Shown here: in pieces, positions 36,158 to 44,987 of the stretch
Position numbering within the stretch: position 1 is the first letter of the stretch
Layout of the letters: every line of letters begins with the position of its first letter
From: Pseudomonadales bacterium
Lineage (GTDB): Bacteria > Pseudomonadota > Gammaproteobacteria > Pseudomonadales > Ketobacteraceae
Direction: 5' to 3'
NCBI GenBank assembly: GCA_022361455.1
Contig: JAKSAW010000431.1
Span: 1-64,000 of the forward strand
DNA length: 64,000 bases
Made by a program: the position numbers and the translations under genes
Notes under the pieces: model-generated
What the model was told of the DNA's origin: nothing
Seen by the model: the letters and a program-made list of their open reading frames with translations, nothing else
Database searches by the model: none

Positions 36158-36185
36158 CAACAGAATTTATGGTTTTTCCTTAGAC

Positions 36186-37232
36186 CTAGGCCAAAACCGT
36201 TTTTGCGCCTCGAGTTACCGCCTCCGCATCGATATAACCATTCTCCACGAACCAATCTACCGCATCCTTCAAACTTTCCTCTATAGGTCTAGTTGGCAAG
36301 CCAAGCTCTTTGCGGGCTTTACTAGCATCAGCAACCAAACCGTTATTAGCGATATCTAATTCCACAGGTGTGGTGAATGGTGGCTTCTTAGTTAAGCCTC
36401 TGTTAGCTAAAGCAACATTGAGCTTTGCTAACGGTTTTAACCAGTTAGGTTTCACATGCATGACCGGTCGAGACAGTCCATAAATACGCATAATTCGCCG
36501 CACGATATCAGGATGGGTGTAGTTTTCTCCACCTAGGATATAGCTTTCGCCTTTGCGACCTTTCTCATAGGCCAGCACATGGCCGATGGCACAATCCCTG
36601 ACATCCACATAATTTGAATCAGTATCTATACCCAGCATAAATGGGGCATTAAAGGCTTCCACCAATACCCTACCGGTTGGTGTAGGACCATAATCCCCAG
36701 GACCAATTGGGCAAGTTGGACAAACAATTACCACATCTAAGCCATAGCGGGTTACATAAGCTTCAGCCAACTTGGTAGATTCGTATTTGGTTCGTGAGTA
36801 ATAGCTATATTGAAGCGCAAATTCTGATTTCTCAGTGCAAGCTTGATCTAAACCTTGCCCGGCAAAACATGCAAAGGAACTGGTGACCACCACTCTAGAT
36901 ACCTTTTCTTGAACGCAGGCGTCCAATAGGTTTTTAGTGCCATCCACATTCACCCGCTGCATCAGCGACATATCAGGTAACCAAAGTGCGTACACGGCGG
37001 CTAAATGAAACACCACGTCGCAGCCAGTGACAGCACGAGTCATCTCTGATGGCTTGGTAACATCACCCACCATCAGTTCAACATCGAGACCTTTAAGATT
37101 AATGAGATTATCGTTTTGTAGATGTAGTACACGAACTTTGGCGCTTGGATACCATTCCAAAAGCGCCTTAACAACATTCGCTCCAATAAAGCCGGCACCG
37201 CCGGTAACAAGGATTTGTTTCGGCTGATCCAT
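36186..37232 (-). CDS. NAD(P)-dependent epimerase/dehydratase (HpnA/dihydroflavonol reductase-like SDR)
   Basis: I choose the ATG at 37232 (348 residues) with GGGGGGAAC upstream; the GTG one codon earlier is the alternative. The Rossmann motif VTGGAGFIGANVVKALL is at residues 9-25. VFHLAAVYALWLPD and a catalytic Ser in VVVTSSFACF follow, then the extended-SDR Tyr/Lys in YYSRTKYESTKLAEAY. PIGPGDYGPTPTGRVLVE completes the pattern. Best resemblance is to HpnA-like and dihydroflavonol-4-reductase-like enzymes that act on sugar nucleotides or sterol-like carbonyls. The substrate is undefined. An alpha/beta hydrolase gene lies 60 bp upstream on the same strand. Confidence 0.88.
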   Translation of the reverse strand: MDQPKQILVTGGAGFIGANVVKALLEWYPSAKVRVLHLQNDNLINLKGLDVELMVGDVTKPSEMTRAVTGCDVVFHLAAVYALWLPDMSLMQRVNVDGTKNLLDACVQEKVSRVVVTSSFACFAGQGLDQACTEKSEFALQYSYYSRTKYESTKLAEAYVTRYGLDVVIVCPTCPIGPGDYGPTPTGRVLVEAFNAPFMLGIDTDSNYVDVRDCAIGHVLAYEKGRKGESYILGGENYTHPDIVRRIMRIYGLSRPVMHVKPNWLKPLAKLNVALANRGLTKKPPFTTPVELDIANNGLVADASKARKELGLPTRPIEESLKDAVDWFVENGYIDAEAVTRGAKTVLA

Positions 37233-37295
37233 CACGTTCCCCCCGCCATGGTCTAAATTCGTCTAACGACGATACTTGTCATCTAATGCTTTTTA

Positions 37296-38282
37296 TTAGC
37301 TAGGCTGCGTAATCAAAGACTCGCGACTAAATTCAGCCACATTATTTTGAGCGACAGCCGGTGTTTCACCACGAACTCGCTGCATAAAATGGCCAATTTC
37401 ACGCACAGCCTGAGTACTTTGTGGCACCAATCCCGCAAATAGCTGGAAAACATGAGGTGCGTTTTGCCAAACTTTCAACTCCACATCCACACCACTGGTT
37501 TTTGCTTTAGCTGCAAATCGCGTTGAATCACTTAAAAGGACCTCATTGTCACCGACGTGAATTAACAACGGAGGCAACCCTTCAAGGTCAGCAAAAATGG
37601 GAGACAACCGCGGATCGTCCAAAGGCATACCATTGGCATGCATCTTTGCGGCATGCCGAACTCTTCGCGATGGAATCATCGGATCATTGCCACGGTTAAA
37701 TTTGATGGAATCGCCTTTACAAGTGAGGTCTGTCCAGGGTGACAAGCAAGCACCACCGGCCGGTAGAGGCAAATTGCGATCGCGAATTTCTAACAAAGTC
37801 ACCAGCGTTAAGTTACCGCCCGCCGAATCACCAGCAATCACGATATCTTTAGGATGAATGCCTTGAGATAGTAGCCATTCATAGGCATGAATCGCATCAT
37901 CTAACGCATAGGGATAAGGATATTCCGGTGACTTACGATAGTTGATAGCCAGAACACGGCTTTGCGCATACCTAACTAAACGAGTGGTCAGGTTACGGTG
38001 AGTAATTGGTGAACAAGCAATGTAGCCACCACCATGAAGGTACAACACTACTTTGCTATGCACACGGGAATCGTTCTTTTCGGAATGGATCCATTCTGCG
38101 TCGAATTTACCCAAGCTTTGGCGCTCAATTCGGATGTGATCAGGAATTGGCAGTAACGCGGCAGCACCACACAATAAAGGGCGACGCTGACTGATTTTCT
38201 TGGGGTGCATACTCATATACTGAATAACGGGCTTAACTACCGTTTTGAGTACACCGTTCACCATCACAAGCTGTGAACTCAT
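37296..38282 (-). CDS. Alpha/beta hydrolase, hormone-sensitive-lipase family
   Basis: A 328-residue esterase or lipase of the HSL family (family IV). The oxyanion-hole motif is VLYLHGGGYIACSPI (about residue 82). The nucleophile motif is IAGDSAGGNL with Ser at about 153. An Asp in LIHVGDNEVLLSDS (about 252) and His in NAPHVFQLF complete the triad. No signal peptide is visible, so it is likely cytoplasmic. It acts on short- to medium-chain acyl esters, specificity unknown. AGGGTAAGT precedes the ATG. A small perfect palindrome ACCAATTGGT (38319-38328) lies 37 bp upstream of the start. Confidence 0.9.
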   Translation of the reverse strand: MSSQLVMVNGVLKTVVKPVIQYMSMHPKKISQRRPLLCGAAALLPIPDHIRIERQSLGKFDAEWIHSEKNDSRVHSKVVLYLHGGGYIACSPITHRNLTTRLVRYAQSRVLAINYRKSPEYPYPYALDDAIHAYEWLLSQGIHPKDIVIAGDSAGGNLTLVTLLEIRDRNLPLPAGGACLSPWTDLTCKGDSIKFNRGNDPMIPSRRVRHAAKMHANGMPLDDPRLSPIFADLEGLPPLLIHVGDNEVLLSDSTRFAAKAKTSGVDVELKVWQNAPHVFQLFAGLVPQSTQAVREIGHFMQRVRGETPAVAQNNVAEFSRESLITQPS

Positions 38283-38578
38283 ACTTACCCTCCAACAAAC
38301 TAGAAATCACCAAGTGTTACCAATTGGTCGTTATATTGCGTTTTAGTTTTCCTTTGCACTTAACGCATTGTTCTAATTGTTATTTTTAATTATGGACCAC
38401 ACAGAACCCGCGGGTCACTATGATTAAGTATGTGAATGTTTTATTGATTTAACAAGTAGAATTTATGAAACGTTACGTATACCTACTGTATACTATTTAT
38501 CCACACAGCAGACGGTTAGATAAAATCGCCATCTTCGTATAAAATTCCTGCCCCATTTTCAGCAAACCAGAGCCCTTC

Positions 38579-39895
38579 ATGAGCGACAAAAAAGTTGGCT
38601 TAATTTCACTCGGCTGCCCCAAAGCCTTGGTTGATTCCGAGCGGATTATCACCCAGTTAAAAATCGATGGTTACGATATCGTCCCTACCTATGACGATGC
38701 CGACATTGTCGTGGTCAATACCTGTGGCTTTATTGATGAAGCCAAGCAAGAGTCTTTAGACGCGATCGGCGAAGCTATCGCAGAAAATGGCAAGGTAATT
38801 GTGACCGGCTGCAAGGGCAACGAAGCGGAGAAGATCAAAGACCTTCATCCCAATGTATTAAGCGTTACTGGCGCCCATGCCTATGAAGAAGTGGTCGGTG
38901 CGGTGCATCAGTTTGTTCCCCAAGAGAAGAAGCACGATCCCTTTACAGATTTAGTACCTGACCAAGGCATCAAGCTGACTCCCCGACATTATTCCTATCT
39001 AAAGATTTCCGAAGGCTGCAATCACCGCTGCAGTTTTTGTATCATCCCTTCACTTAGGGGTGACCTAGTCAGCCGCCCCATCGGCGATGTGCTGGATGAA
39101 GCAGAAAGACTGGTCCGAGCAGGCACCAACGAGTTATTAGTGATTTCTCAAGATACCAGCGCTTATGGTGTAGATACCAAGTATCGCACCGGATTCTGGC
39201 AAGGCAGGCCCGTTAAAACCCGAATGCAGGAGCTATGCGAAGAGTTAGGTAATATGGGTGTTTGGGTACGCCTGCATTACGTTTACCCGTATCCGCATGT
39301 CGACAACATTATTCCTCTGATGGCAGAGGGCAAAATCCTTCCCTATCTAGACATCCCCTTACAGCATGGCAGCCCAAAAGTGCTTAAGGCAATGAAACGC
39401 CCTGCCGCCACTGAAAACACCCTGGAGCGAATAAAGCGCTGGCGCGAAACCTGTCCAGATCTCACTCTGAGATCGACTTTTATAGTGGGCTTTCCTGGTG
39501 AAACTGAGCAAGACTTTGAAGAGCTACTCAGTTTTATTGATGAAGCACAGCTAGATCGCGTCGGTTGCTTTAAGTATTCACCTGTTGAAGGAGCCACAGC
39601 CAATGAGCTACCAGGCAGCGTTCCTGACGAAGTAAAGCAAGAACGTTTTGAACGTTTTATGGAAGCGCAGCAGAAAATCAGCACAGCCAAACTAAAAGCT
39701 AAGATTGGCAAGACCTTGGAAGTGGTTGTTGATGAAGTAGATGAAGAAGGCGCCATCGCAAGATCTCAAGCTGATGCCCCTGAAATCGACGGATTAGTGT
39801 ATCTTAACGGCGAAACTGAGCTTCAACCTGGCGATGTTTTGAATGCTAAAGTCTTTCAATCAGATGAATATGATCTCTGGGCTGAGCCAGTTTAG
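38579..39895 (+). CDS. rimO: Ribosomal protein S12 methylthiotransferase
   Basis: A 438-residue radical SAM methylthiotransferase. The N-terminal UPF0004 domain starts [17 protein letters not shown] and holds the three auxiliary-cluster cysteines (LGCPK, NTCGF, TGCKG). The radical SAM cluster is in [17 protein letters not shown] (CxxxCxxC). A C-terminal TRAM domain begins near residue 370 ([19 protein letters not shown]). It adds a methylthio group to Asp88/89 of ribosomal protein S12. SIPSLRG and the LGCPKN-type start favour RimO over MiaB. It stands alone with no partner gene. Confidence 0.97.
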   Translation: MSDKKVGLISLGCPKALVDSERIITQLKIDGYDIVPTYDDADIVVVNTCGFIDEAKQESLDAIGEAIAENGKVIVTGCKGNEAEKIKDLHPNVLSVTGAHAYEEVVGAVHQFVPQEKKHDPFTDLVPDQGIKLTPRHYSYLKISEGCNHRCSFCIIPSLRGDLVSRPIGDVLDEAERLVRAGTNELLVISQDTSAYGVDTKYRTGFWQGRPVKTRMQELCEELGNMGVWVRLHYVYPYPHVDNIIPLMAEGKILPYLDIPLQHGSPKVLKAMKRPAATENTLERIKRWRETCPDLTLRSTFIVGFPGETEQDFEELLSFIDEAQLDRVGCFKYSPVEGATANELPGSVPDEVKQERFERFMEAQQKISTAKLKAKIGKTLEVVVDEVDEEGAIARSQADAPEIDGLVYLNGETELQPGDVLNAKVFQSDEYDLWAEPV

Positions 39896-39918
39896 ATCAA
39901 GCCGCTCACATTTTGGGC

Positions 39919-39951
39919 ACGGTTAATTTAGCCGTCCATCTTTGCTATACT
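39919..39951 (+). promoter_or_regulatory. Extended -10 promoter with overlapping dyad upstream of the KamA-family gene
   Basis: TGCTATACT (39943-39951) is an extended -10 element, and a near-perfect 17-bp dyad ACGGTTAATTTAGCCGT covers 39919-39935, over the -35 region. Transcription from about 39958 would give a leader of about 160 nt carrying a GGCAGC/GCTGCC hairpin (39970-39987). The dyad could be an operator, which is inference. Confidence 0.45.
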
Positions 39952-40041
39952 GCAAACATCCTCAAATAGGGCAGCAACAAAGCTGCCTTGCACCATCGTG
40001 ACACAAAGCAAAGGGATAATAAGCTCAAGGGTTAAAAGCCT

Positions 40042-40110
40042 ATGAGCAAGCACGCACAAATCACGATCATAACACCTCCATTTTTAGAACGCGCAAAAAT
40101 AGACAATTAG
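40042..40110 (+). CDS. Possible 22-codon leader ORF before the KamA-family gene
   Basis: ATG at 40042 opens 22 codons (start MSKHAQITIITPPFLERAK) and stops 10 bp before the GTG of the radical SAM gene, in a different frame. AAGGG lies upstream at slightly long spacing. It might couple or regulate translation of the next gene or might be chance. Confidence 0.25.
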   Translation: MSKHAQITIITPPFLERAKIDN

Positions 40111-40120
40111 GGTAGTTTCA

Positions 40121-41476
40121 GTGAACCAAGCGATTAACGTAGCCAACTTAGCACAATTTGAAGCTCGACCATTTAAGGTATACACCCACCGACAACTGGA
40201 CAAAATCGAAGCACTACAACATTTAACGGAAGAACAGCGTTTCGAAATGAAAGTGGTAGCGTCCATTCTGCCCTTTCGAGTAAATGAGTACGTTATTGAA
40301 GAACTCATTGATTGGGATGACATCCCAAATGATCCGATTTTTCAGCTAACTTTCCCTCAAAGGGAAATGTTGGCTCCTGAGGCCTATGATCGCATCGCTC
40401 AGCTAATGAAGACTGAAGCATCTAAAGCCGAACTAAATGCAGCTATCGATGAAGTAAGAGCTGAACTCAACCCTCACCCTGCTGGACAAATGGATCTAAA
40501 CGTTCCCCGATTGAACGGCGTACCGCTTCCCGGGATGCAGCACAAATACCGCGAGACCGTATTATTCTTCCCCAGCCAAGGTCAGGTATGTCATAGCTAC
40601 TGCACCTTCTGTTTCCGTTGGGCCCAGTTTATTGGTGACAAAGAACTTCAATTTGCAGCAAAAGAAGCGTCCCAATTACACGAATATCTAAAAGAGCACC
40701 AAGAAGTCACCGACTTACTCATCACGGGTGGCGACCCTATGGTGATGAAGACCTCGAATTTAAAGCAGTATTTAGAGCCACTCACGCAGCCAGAATTCGA
40801 TCATATCCAAACCATCAGAATCGGTTCCAAGGCATTAACATTTTGGCCCTACCGCTTCGTTACCGACACTGATGCTGATGAGTTAATCGAGTTATTTCAA
40901 ATGTTGGTTGATGCCGGTAAGCATGTGGCTCTAATGGCTCATTACAACCACTGGAAAGAACTTAGCACACCAATTTCTCACGAAGCTATTAAACGTATTC
41001 GTGCAACAGGTGCGGAAATTCGTAGCCAAGGACCATTATTGGATCACATTAACAATAGTGGCGACGATTGGGCTAAGTTATGGCGCGATCAAGTGAAGCT
41101 GGGTGTTATCCCCTACTACATGTTTGTGGAACGCGACACCGGAGCAAAACGATACTTTGAGATTCCATTAGCGCGCGCCTGGGAAGTTTACCGAGAAGCC
41201 ATGCAGAAAGTCAGCGGACTCGGCAGAACCGCTCGAGGACCATCAATGAGCGCTGATCCAGGAAAAGTTGAAATCCAAGGTGTTGCCGAAATCCATGGCG
41301 AAAAAGTGTTTGTATTACGATTTATTCAAGGCCGTAATCCTAACTGGGTGCAGCGCCCTTTCTTCGCAAAATATGATGACAAAGCCACTTGGTTAAATCA
41401 CTTGAAGCCCGCATTTGGCGAAGAGAAGTTCTTCTTTGAAGAAGAATTCGAAGCCATGAAAAAACCTATTAGCTAG
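40121..41476 (+). CDS. KamA family radical SAM protein (lysine 2,3-aminomutase-like)
   Basis: A 451-residue enzyme starting at GTG. The radical SAM cluster cysteines lie in CHSYCTFCFRWAQFIGD (about residues 157-167), a CxxxCxxC arrangement. The GGDPMVM motif that binds SAM follows near 205. The lysine 2,3-aminomutase pattern ITGGDP, RIGSKALTFWPYRF and LMAHYNHWKEL (about 280) is present and PLP-binding would involve a Lys near 350. The substrate-contacting segments depart from classic KamA, where CxxYCRHC is followed by RR. I therefore cannot say whether it acts on free lysine, glutamate or another amino acid. EpmB is shorter (about 340), so it is not EF-P lysylation. Confidence 0.85.
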   Translation: MNQAINVANLAQFEARPFKVYTHRQLDKIEALQHLTEEQRFEMKVVASILPFRVNEYVIEELIDWDDIPNDPIFQLTFPQREMLAPEAYDRIAQLMKTEASKAELNAAIDEVRAELNPHPAGQMDLNVPRLNGVPLPGMQHKYRETVLFFPSQGQVCHSYCTFCFRWAQFIGDKELQFAAKEASQLHEYLKEHQEVTDLLITGGDPMVMKTSNLKQYLEPLTQPEFDHIQTIRIGSKALTFWPYRFVTDTDADELIELFQMLVDAGKHVALMAHYNHWKELSTPISHEAIKRIRATGAEIRSQGPLLDHINNSGDDWAKLWRDQVKLGVIPYYMFVERDTGAKRYFEIPLARAWEVYREAMQKVSGLGRTARGPSMSADPGKVEIQGVAEIHGEKVFVLRFIQGRNPNWVQRPFFAKYDDKATWLNHLKPAFGEEKFFFEEEFEAMKKPIS

Positions 41477-41536
41477 ATCTAATCCAAATAACTACTTGCA
41501 CCCATTAGCGCCTATTTTTTCTACTAAAACCTAACA

Positions 41537-41566
41537 AAAAGCCTGCAATATACTTTGCAGGCTTTT
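41537..41566 (+). terminator. Rho-independent terminator of the KamA-family gene
   Basis: AAAAGCCTGCAA and TTGCAGGCTTTT (41537-41548 and 41555-41566) pair around TATACT, ending in TTTT. It lies 61 bp past the gene's stop codon. Confidence 0.85.
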
Positions 41567-41683
41567 AACAAATTCTTTTAATAGCAAACTATTATTAGCG
41601 CTGTAATTTCAACTGATACAAGTCAGTACAAATTTCCCCCTAAACGTTCACTATATCCGTGTTGAATTCAGGAGGGCTTAGTT

Positions 41684-42550
41684 TTGTCAGAAAATATCAC
41701 CAGCGTTGTTTCACTTCCTCAAAAACCTACCGATAAGCTTGATTCGATCATGGATCCGTCCATTAAGAAAAAAGATATTCTTTGCCCCGCATATCCCTAT
41801 CGTAGAAAAATGACCCGAGAGGACTACGAAAAGGAAAAAATGCAGCTCCAGATTGAACTGCTGAAAATGCAAAGCTGGATTAAAGATCAAGGCGAGCGTT
41901 TAGTGATACTTTTTGAGGGGCGTGACGCAGCAGGTAAGGGAGGAACCATTAAGCGATTTATGGAGCACCTCAATCCTCGCGGAGCGAGAGTCATCGCATT
42001 AGAAAAACCTAATAACGAGGAAAAAGGACAATGGTATTTTCAGCGTTATATAAAACATCTTCCTACTGCAGGCGAAATCGTATTATTCGACCGTTCTTGG
42101 TATAACCGAGCAGGTGTAGAAAAAGTAATGGGCTTCTGTACCCAGAAAGAATATCTGGAGTTTATGCGCCAAGCGGCAGAATTGGAGCGCATGCTAGTCA
42201 GAAGCGGAATTCGCTTATTCAAGCTTTGGTTCTCTGTGTCTCGGGAGGAGCAATTTAGACGCTTTCAAATGCGTCGTAACGATCCCTTAAAGCAATGGAA
42301 ACTCAGCCCAATCGATCTGGCATCCCTAGACAAATGGGACGACTATACCGAAGCGAAAGAGGCTATGTTTTTCTATACGGATACAGCTGATGCTCCCTGG
42401 ACAGTGATTAAATCTGACGACAAAAAGCGAGCCCGCTTAAATGCTATGCGGCATATTCTAAACGCTATTCCCTATGAAGATCGGGACGAGGAAATAGCTT
42501 GTAATGTGGATACACAAATAGTAAGTCGAACTTCGGCTGCGGACGAATAG
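41684..42550 (+). CDS. ppk2: Polyphosphate kinase 2 family protein
   Basis: A 288-residue protein beginning at TTG, with a very strong AGGAGGG seven bases upstream (41670-41676). Walker A is GRDAAGKGG (about residue 84). The lid-type motif DRSWYNRAGVE is near 144 with the two basic residues of the PPK2 lid. The MRRNDPLKQWKLSPIDL segment (about 200) is diagnostic of PPK2 class I or related groups. PPK2 enzymes use polyphosphate to phosphorylate nucleoside mono- or diphosphates, or the reverse, in the cytoplasm. An extended N terminus of about 45 residues precedes the P-loop domain. A small gene follows 15 bp downstream and shares its terminator. Confidence 0.94.
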   Translation: MSENITSVVSLPQKPTDKLDSIMDPSIKKKDILCPAYPYRRKMTREDYEKEKMQLQIELLKMQSWIKDQGERLVILFEGRDAAGKGGTIKRFMEHLNPRGARVIALEKPNNEEKGQWYFQRYIKHLPTAGEIVLFDRSWYNRAGVEKVMGFCTQKEYLEFMRQAAELERMLVRSGIRLFKLWFSVSREEQFRRFQMRRNDPLKQWKLSPIDLASLDKWDDYTEAKEAMFFYTDTADAPWTVIKSDDKKRARLNAMRHILNAIPYEDRDEEIACNVDTQIVSRTSAADE

Positions 42551-42565
42551 TAGTAAGGAGATACT

Positions 42566-42787
42566 ATGAAAAGACAACACTTAGCACACGCTGAAAAAGT
42601 AGTGAGCTCTTTTAAGAAAAAGTTAAACGATGCAGAAATATCTGGTTTAGGTGATGATCACTTCGACGAATTAACGTTATTAGTAGAGTCTGCCATTGGT
42701 TCAGCGGTGCTTGACGAACTGGAGTTAACAGCGAACAAGCTTCATGACTTTGCTTCTGAATTGGAAAAACACGCAGAACACGTCTAA
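42566..42787 (+). CDS. Small conserved-looking protein downstream of ppk2, unknown
   Basis: A 73-residue, helical and slightly acidic protein with no membrane segment. TAAGGAGATACT gives it a strong ribosome site, and it is 15 bp past the ppk2 stop and before a shared strong terminator, so real expression is likely. The sequence has heptad-like spacing of Leu and Val (VSSFKKKLNDAEISGLG, then LDELELTANKLHDF). No motif is recognised. A partner or regulator of the PPK2 enzyme is inferred only from position. Confidence 0.65.
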   Translation: MKRQHLAHAEKVVSSFKKKLNDAEISGLGDDHFDELTLLVESAIGSAVLDELELTANKLHDFASELEKHAEHV

Positions 42788-42800
42788 TAGGTATAATAAT

Positions 42801-42828
42801 AAAAAAGGAGGCTAAAACCTCCTTTTTT
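42801..42828 (+). terminator. Bidirectional rho-independent terminator
   Basis: AAAAAAGGAGG and CCTCCTTTTTT (42801-42811 and 42818-42828) pair around CTAAAA. The stem ends in T on the plus strand and in T on the minus strand, serving both the ppk2 unit and the convergent chemoreceptor gene. Confidence 0.92.
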
Positions 42829-42837
42829 ATTTAAGCC

Positions 42838-44862
42838 CTAGATCTTAAATTGGCTTAATGCGTCTTTTAATAGAATAGTTTCTTTAGCCATGAACACACT
42901 GGCACTGGCAGTATCGCTAGATTTTTGCGAAGCCTGTTCAGCGCTATCTCGAATCTTCAGCACACTACGATCTATTTCATTTGACACCTTGGCCTGCTGA
43001 CTAACCGATTGGGTCACTTGAGTATTCATTTCAACCACAGACTCTAAGCGAACATTAATAGTTTGCAGCGCATCATGAATTTTGGTTGATTCTTCTACCG
43101 TTCTATTAGCCATATCGAGGCTGCGATTCATCGTTTCCACGGACTGCTCAATTCGCTGTAAAAAGTGTTGAATAATAGTTTCGATATTTGAGGTTGAACT
43201 ATGGGTTCTTTGGGATAAAGAACGCACTTCGTCTGCCACTACCGCAAAGCCTCTACCTTGCTCACCGGCTCTGGCCGCTTCAATAGCAGCATTCAATGCC
43301 AATAAATTAGTTTGTTCCGCAATCCCTTTAATTTCATCAACCACTTGAGCAATGTTCTTACTGTCGCTTGATAAGTCGTTTATGGTGTCGGATGTCACCT
43401 GAATTTCGCTACACAAACTCGTAATACTCTGTAAAGACTGATCCACAATTTCACTACTGTTTCGAGCTTCCTTTTGCGCCTCATGGACACTTTTTTCTGC
43501 TTGTTCAGAATAATCAGATATACCCTGGGCAGTTTGCGACATTTCACTAACAGCAACTGCCACTTGGTTAGTGTTATCTAACTGTTCCATGGTGAGACCA
43601 TTGGTTTGTGAAGATAAGCGCTGGGTCTCATTGCATAGATTGAATACTTCATCCGCACTCAGCCCTACTCTTTCGACCAAATGACGGACTTTATCGGAAC
43701 TTTCATTAAAGCGCTCAATTAAATCACCCATTTCATCTTTGGACTCACCGTGCATCTCGAAGGTCATATCACCCTGTGCCATACATTCCGCACCGTAAGT
43801 AATCTTACTAATTGATCGCTTGATAGAGACGTAAAAAGCGACATAAAGATAAGCTGTTAAGAAAAGTACTAATAGAACGCTACCCAGCACTTGATACATA
43901 TAAGTTTCAGCTTCGTGCTTTTGCACCAACAGTCTCGATTGCATCTCTGCAAAGAAAAGGTTTGATAACTGATACTGTTTAACCAATTCAACTTCAACAA
44001 GATTGAAAACAGACTGAGCCTCTTTTGGTAATTCAGAAGCATTAATCAAGTTTTCATCAATCTCTGTGAGTAGTTCATCAACTCCAGTAATAATTGATTC
44101 TAATTGCTGTTGCACCCGTTCAGTTTTAACTGCATTGGGAATCGTCTGCTCATAAGCTAACTGTAAACCTTCAGCTTTACGATGGAGATCAAGAAAGCTT
44201 TTATCTAAAAAATCATAGGTAGCGGTATTTAGGTAGTTCATATTTATACCGTACATGGAAAAGGCTCGCACTCTAGAACCAAGCAATTGCATGTCCAGTA
44301 ATTGATTTAGAATTAAGTTGAACATGGAGCGAATCGCCGGATCATTCTCAACACCCAGGCCGCTAGTTTCCTTAATAAGATTAATGTACTGGTCAATCTT
44401 CGAGACCATGCCTCCTAAGATAGTAAAAGCAGCAGCAACTTCACCGTTACTAGAACTAACAGAAGCAGCTTGCGATACCAATCGCGTCAAATCACTAGAA
44501 AAATCAGGATAGTGTTCATCGAGAAAAGACTCGTTATTTTCCACAAACTGCTTGAGTGTTCGCTGTAGCTCAGCCTGGGAGGCTTGATGTAAGTCCGACT
44601 CTTTAAACTGCTCTAAAGAAATATTGACTGCTTGAAGGTCTCGGTATTTCTCCGCAGCCTTCCGCACCTTAAACAACTCATCGATAATAGCAATGCCCTG
44701 CACTTTGTTATCCGCCGTCACTATATCCTGATAGGCGCTATTGATCAGTACAAAGCTCATCACGCTGAGGGGTATGTAGAACAACAAGCTCACCAAGATA
44801 AACTTGGAAGCATAATTGAGCTGATTGATAAAGAGGATTGCCGGTGCCAGCAAGCGATCCAT
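42838..44862 (-). CDS. Methyl-accepting chemotaxis protein
   Basis: A 674-residue transducer. One membrane helix lies at about 20-42 ([20 protein letters not shown]), then a helical periplasmic sensor of about 290 residues, and a second helix ([20 protein letters not shown]). HAMP follows ([20 protein letters not shown]). The cytoplasmic rod carries the highly conserved tip [20 protein letters not shown] followed by [18 protein letters not shown]. It would relay a ligand signal to CheA/CheW. The ligand is unknown, and the sensor domain is of the four-helix-bundle kind rather than dCache. A terminator separates it from the ppk2 unit. Confidence 0.95.
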   Translation of the reverse strand: MDRLLAPAILFINQLNYASKFILVSLLFYIPLSVMSFVLINSAYQDIVTADNKVQGIAIIDELFKVRKAAEKYRDLQAVNISLEQFKESDLHQASQAELQRTLKQFVENNESFLDEHYPDFSSDLTRLVSQAASVSSSNGEVAAAFTILGGMVSKIDQYINLIKETSGLGVENDPAIRSMFNLILNQLLDMQLLGSRVRAFSMYGINMNYLNTATYDFLDKSFLDLHRKAEGLQLAYEQTIPNAVKTERVQQQLESIITGVDELLTEIDENLINASELPKEAQSVFNLVEVELVKQYQLSNLFFAEMQSRLLVQKHEAETYMYQVLGSVLLVLFLTAYLYVAFYVSIKRSISKITYGAECMAQGDMTFEMHGESKDEMGDLIERFNESSDKVRHLVERVGLSADEVFNLCNETQRLSSQTNGLTMEQLDNTNQVAVAVSEMSQTAQGISDYSEQAEKSVHEAQKEARNSSEIVDQSLQSITSLCSEIQVTSDTINDLSSDSKNIAQVVDEIKGIAEQTNLLALNAAIEAARAGEQGRGFAVVADEVRSLSQRTHSSTSNIETIIQHFLQRIEQSVETMNRSLDMANRTVEESTKIHDALQTINVRLESVVEMNTQVTQSVSQQAKVSNEIDRSVLKIRDSAEQASQKSSDTASASVFMAKETILLKDALSQFKI

Positions 44863-44987
44863 ATATAAGACTCCACACTATTGGAAATAATATTGTTATA
44901 TCATTAACTATAGCACTGGATCCGGGAGATTCCGGTCATGTCTATCTATCTGTTAGTTATAGTATTTTTGAACATCACAGAGTCACG

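Noticed and set aside
39343-39756. A 137-codon minus-strand frame within rimO
   Set aside because: It is Ser-rich and antisense to the radical SAM and TRAM region of RimO, which is a certain gene.
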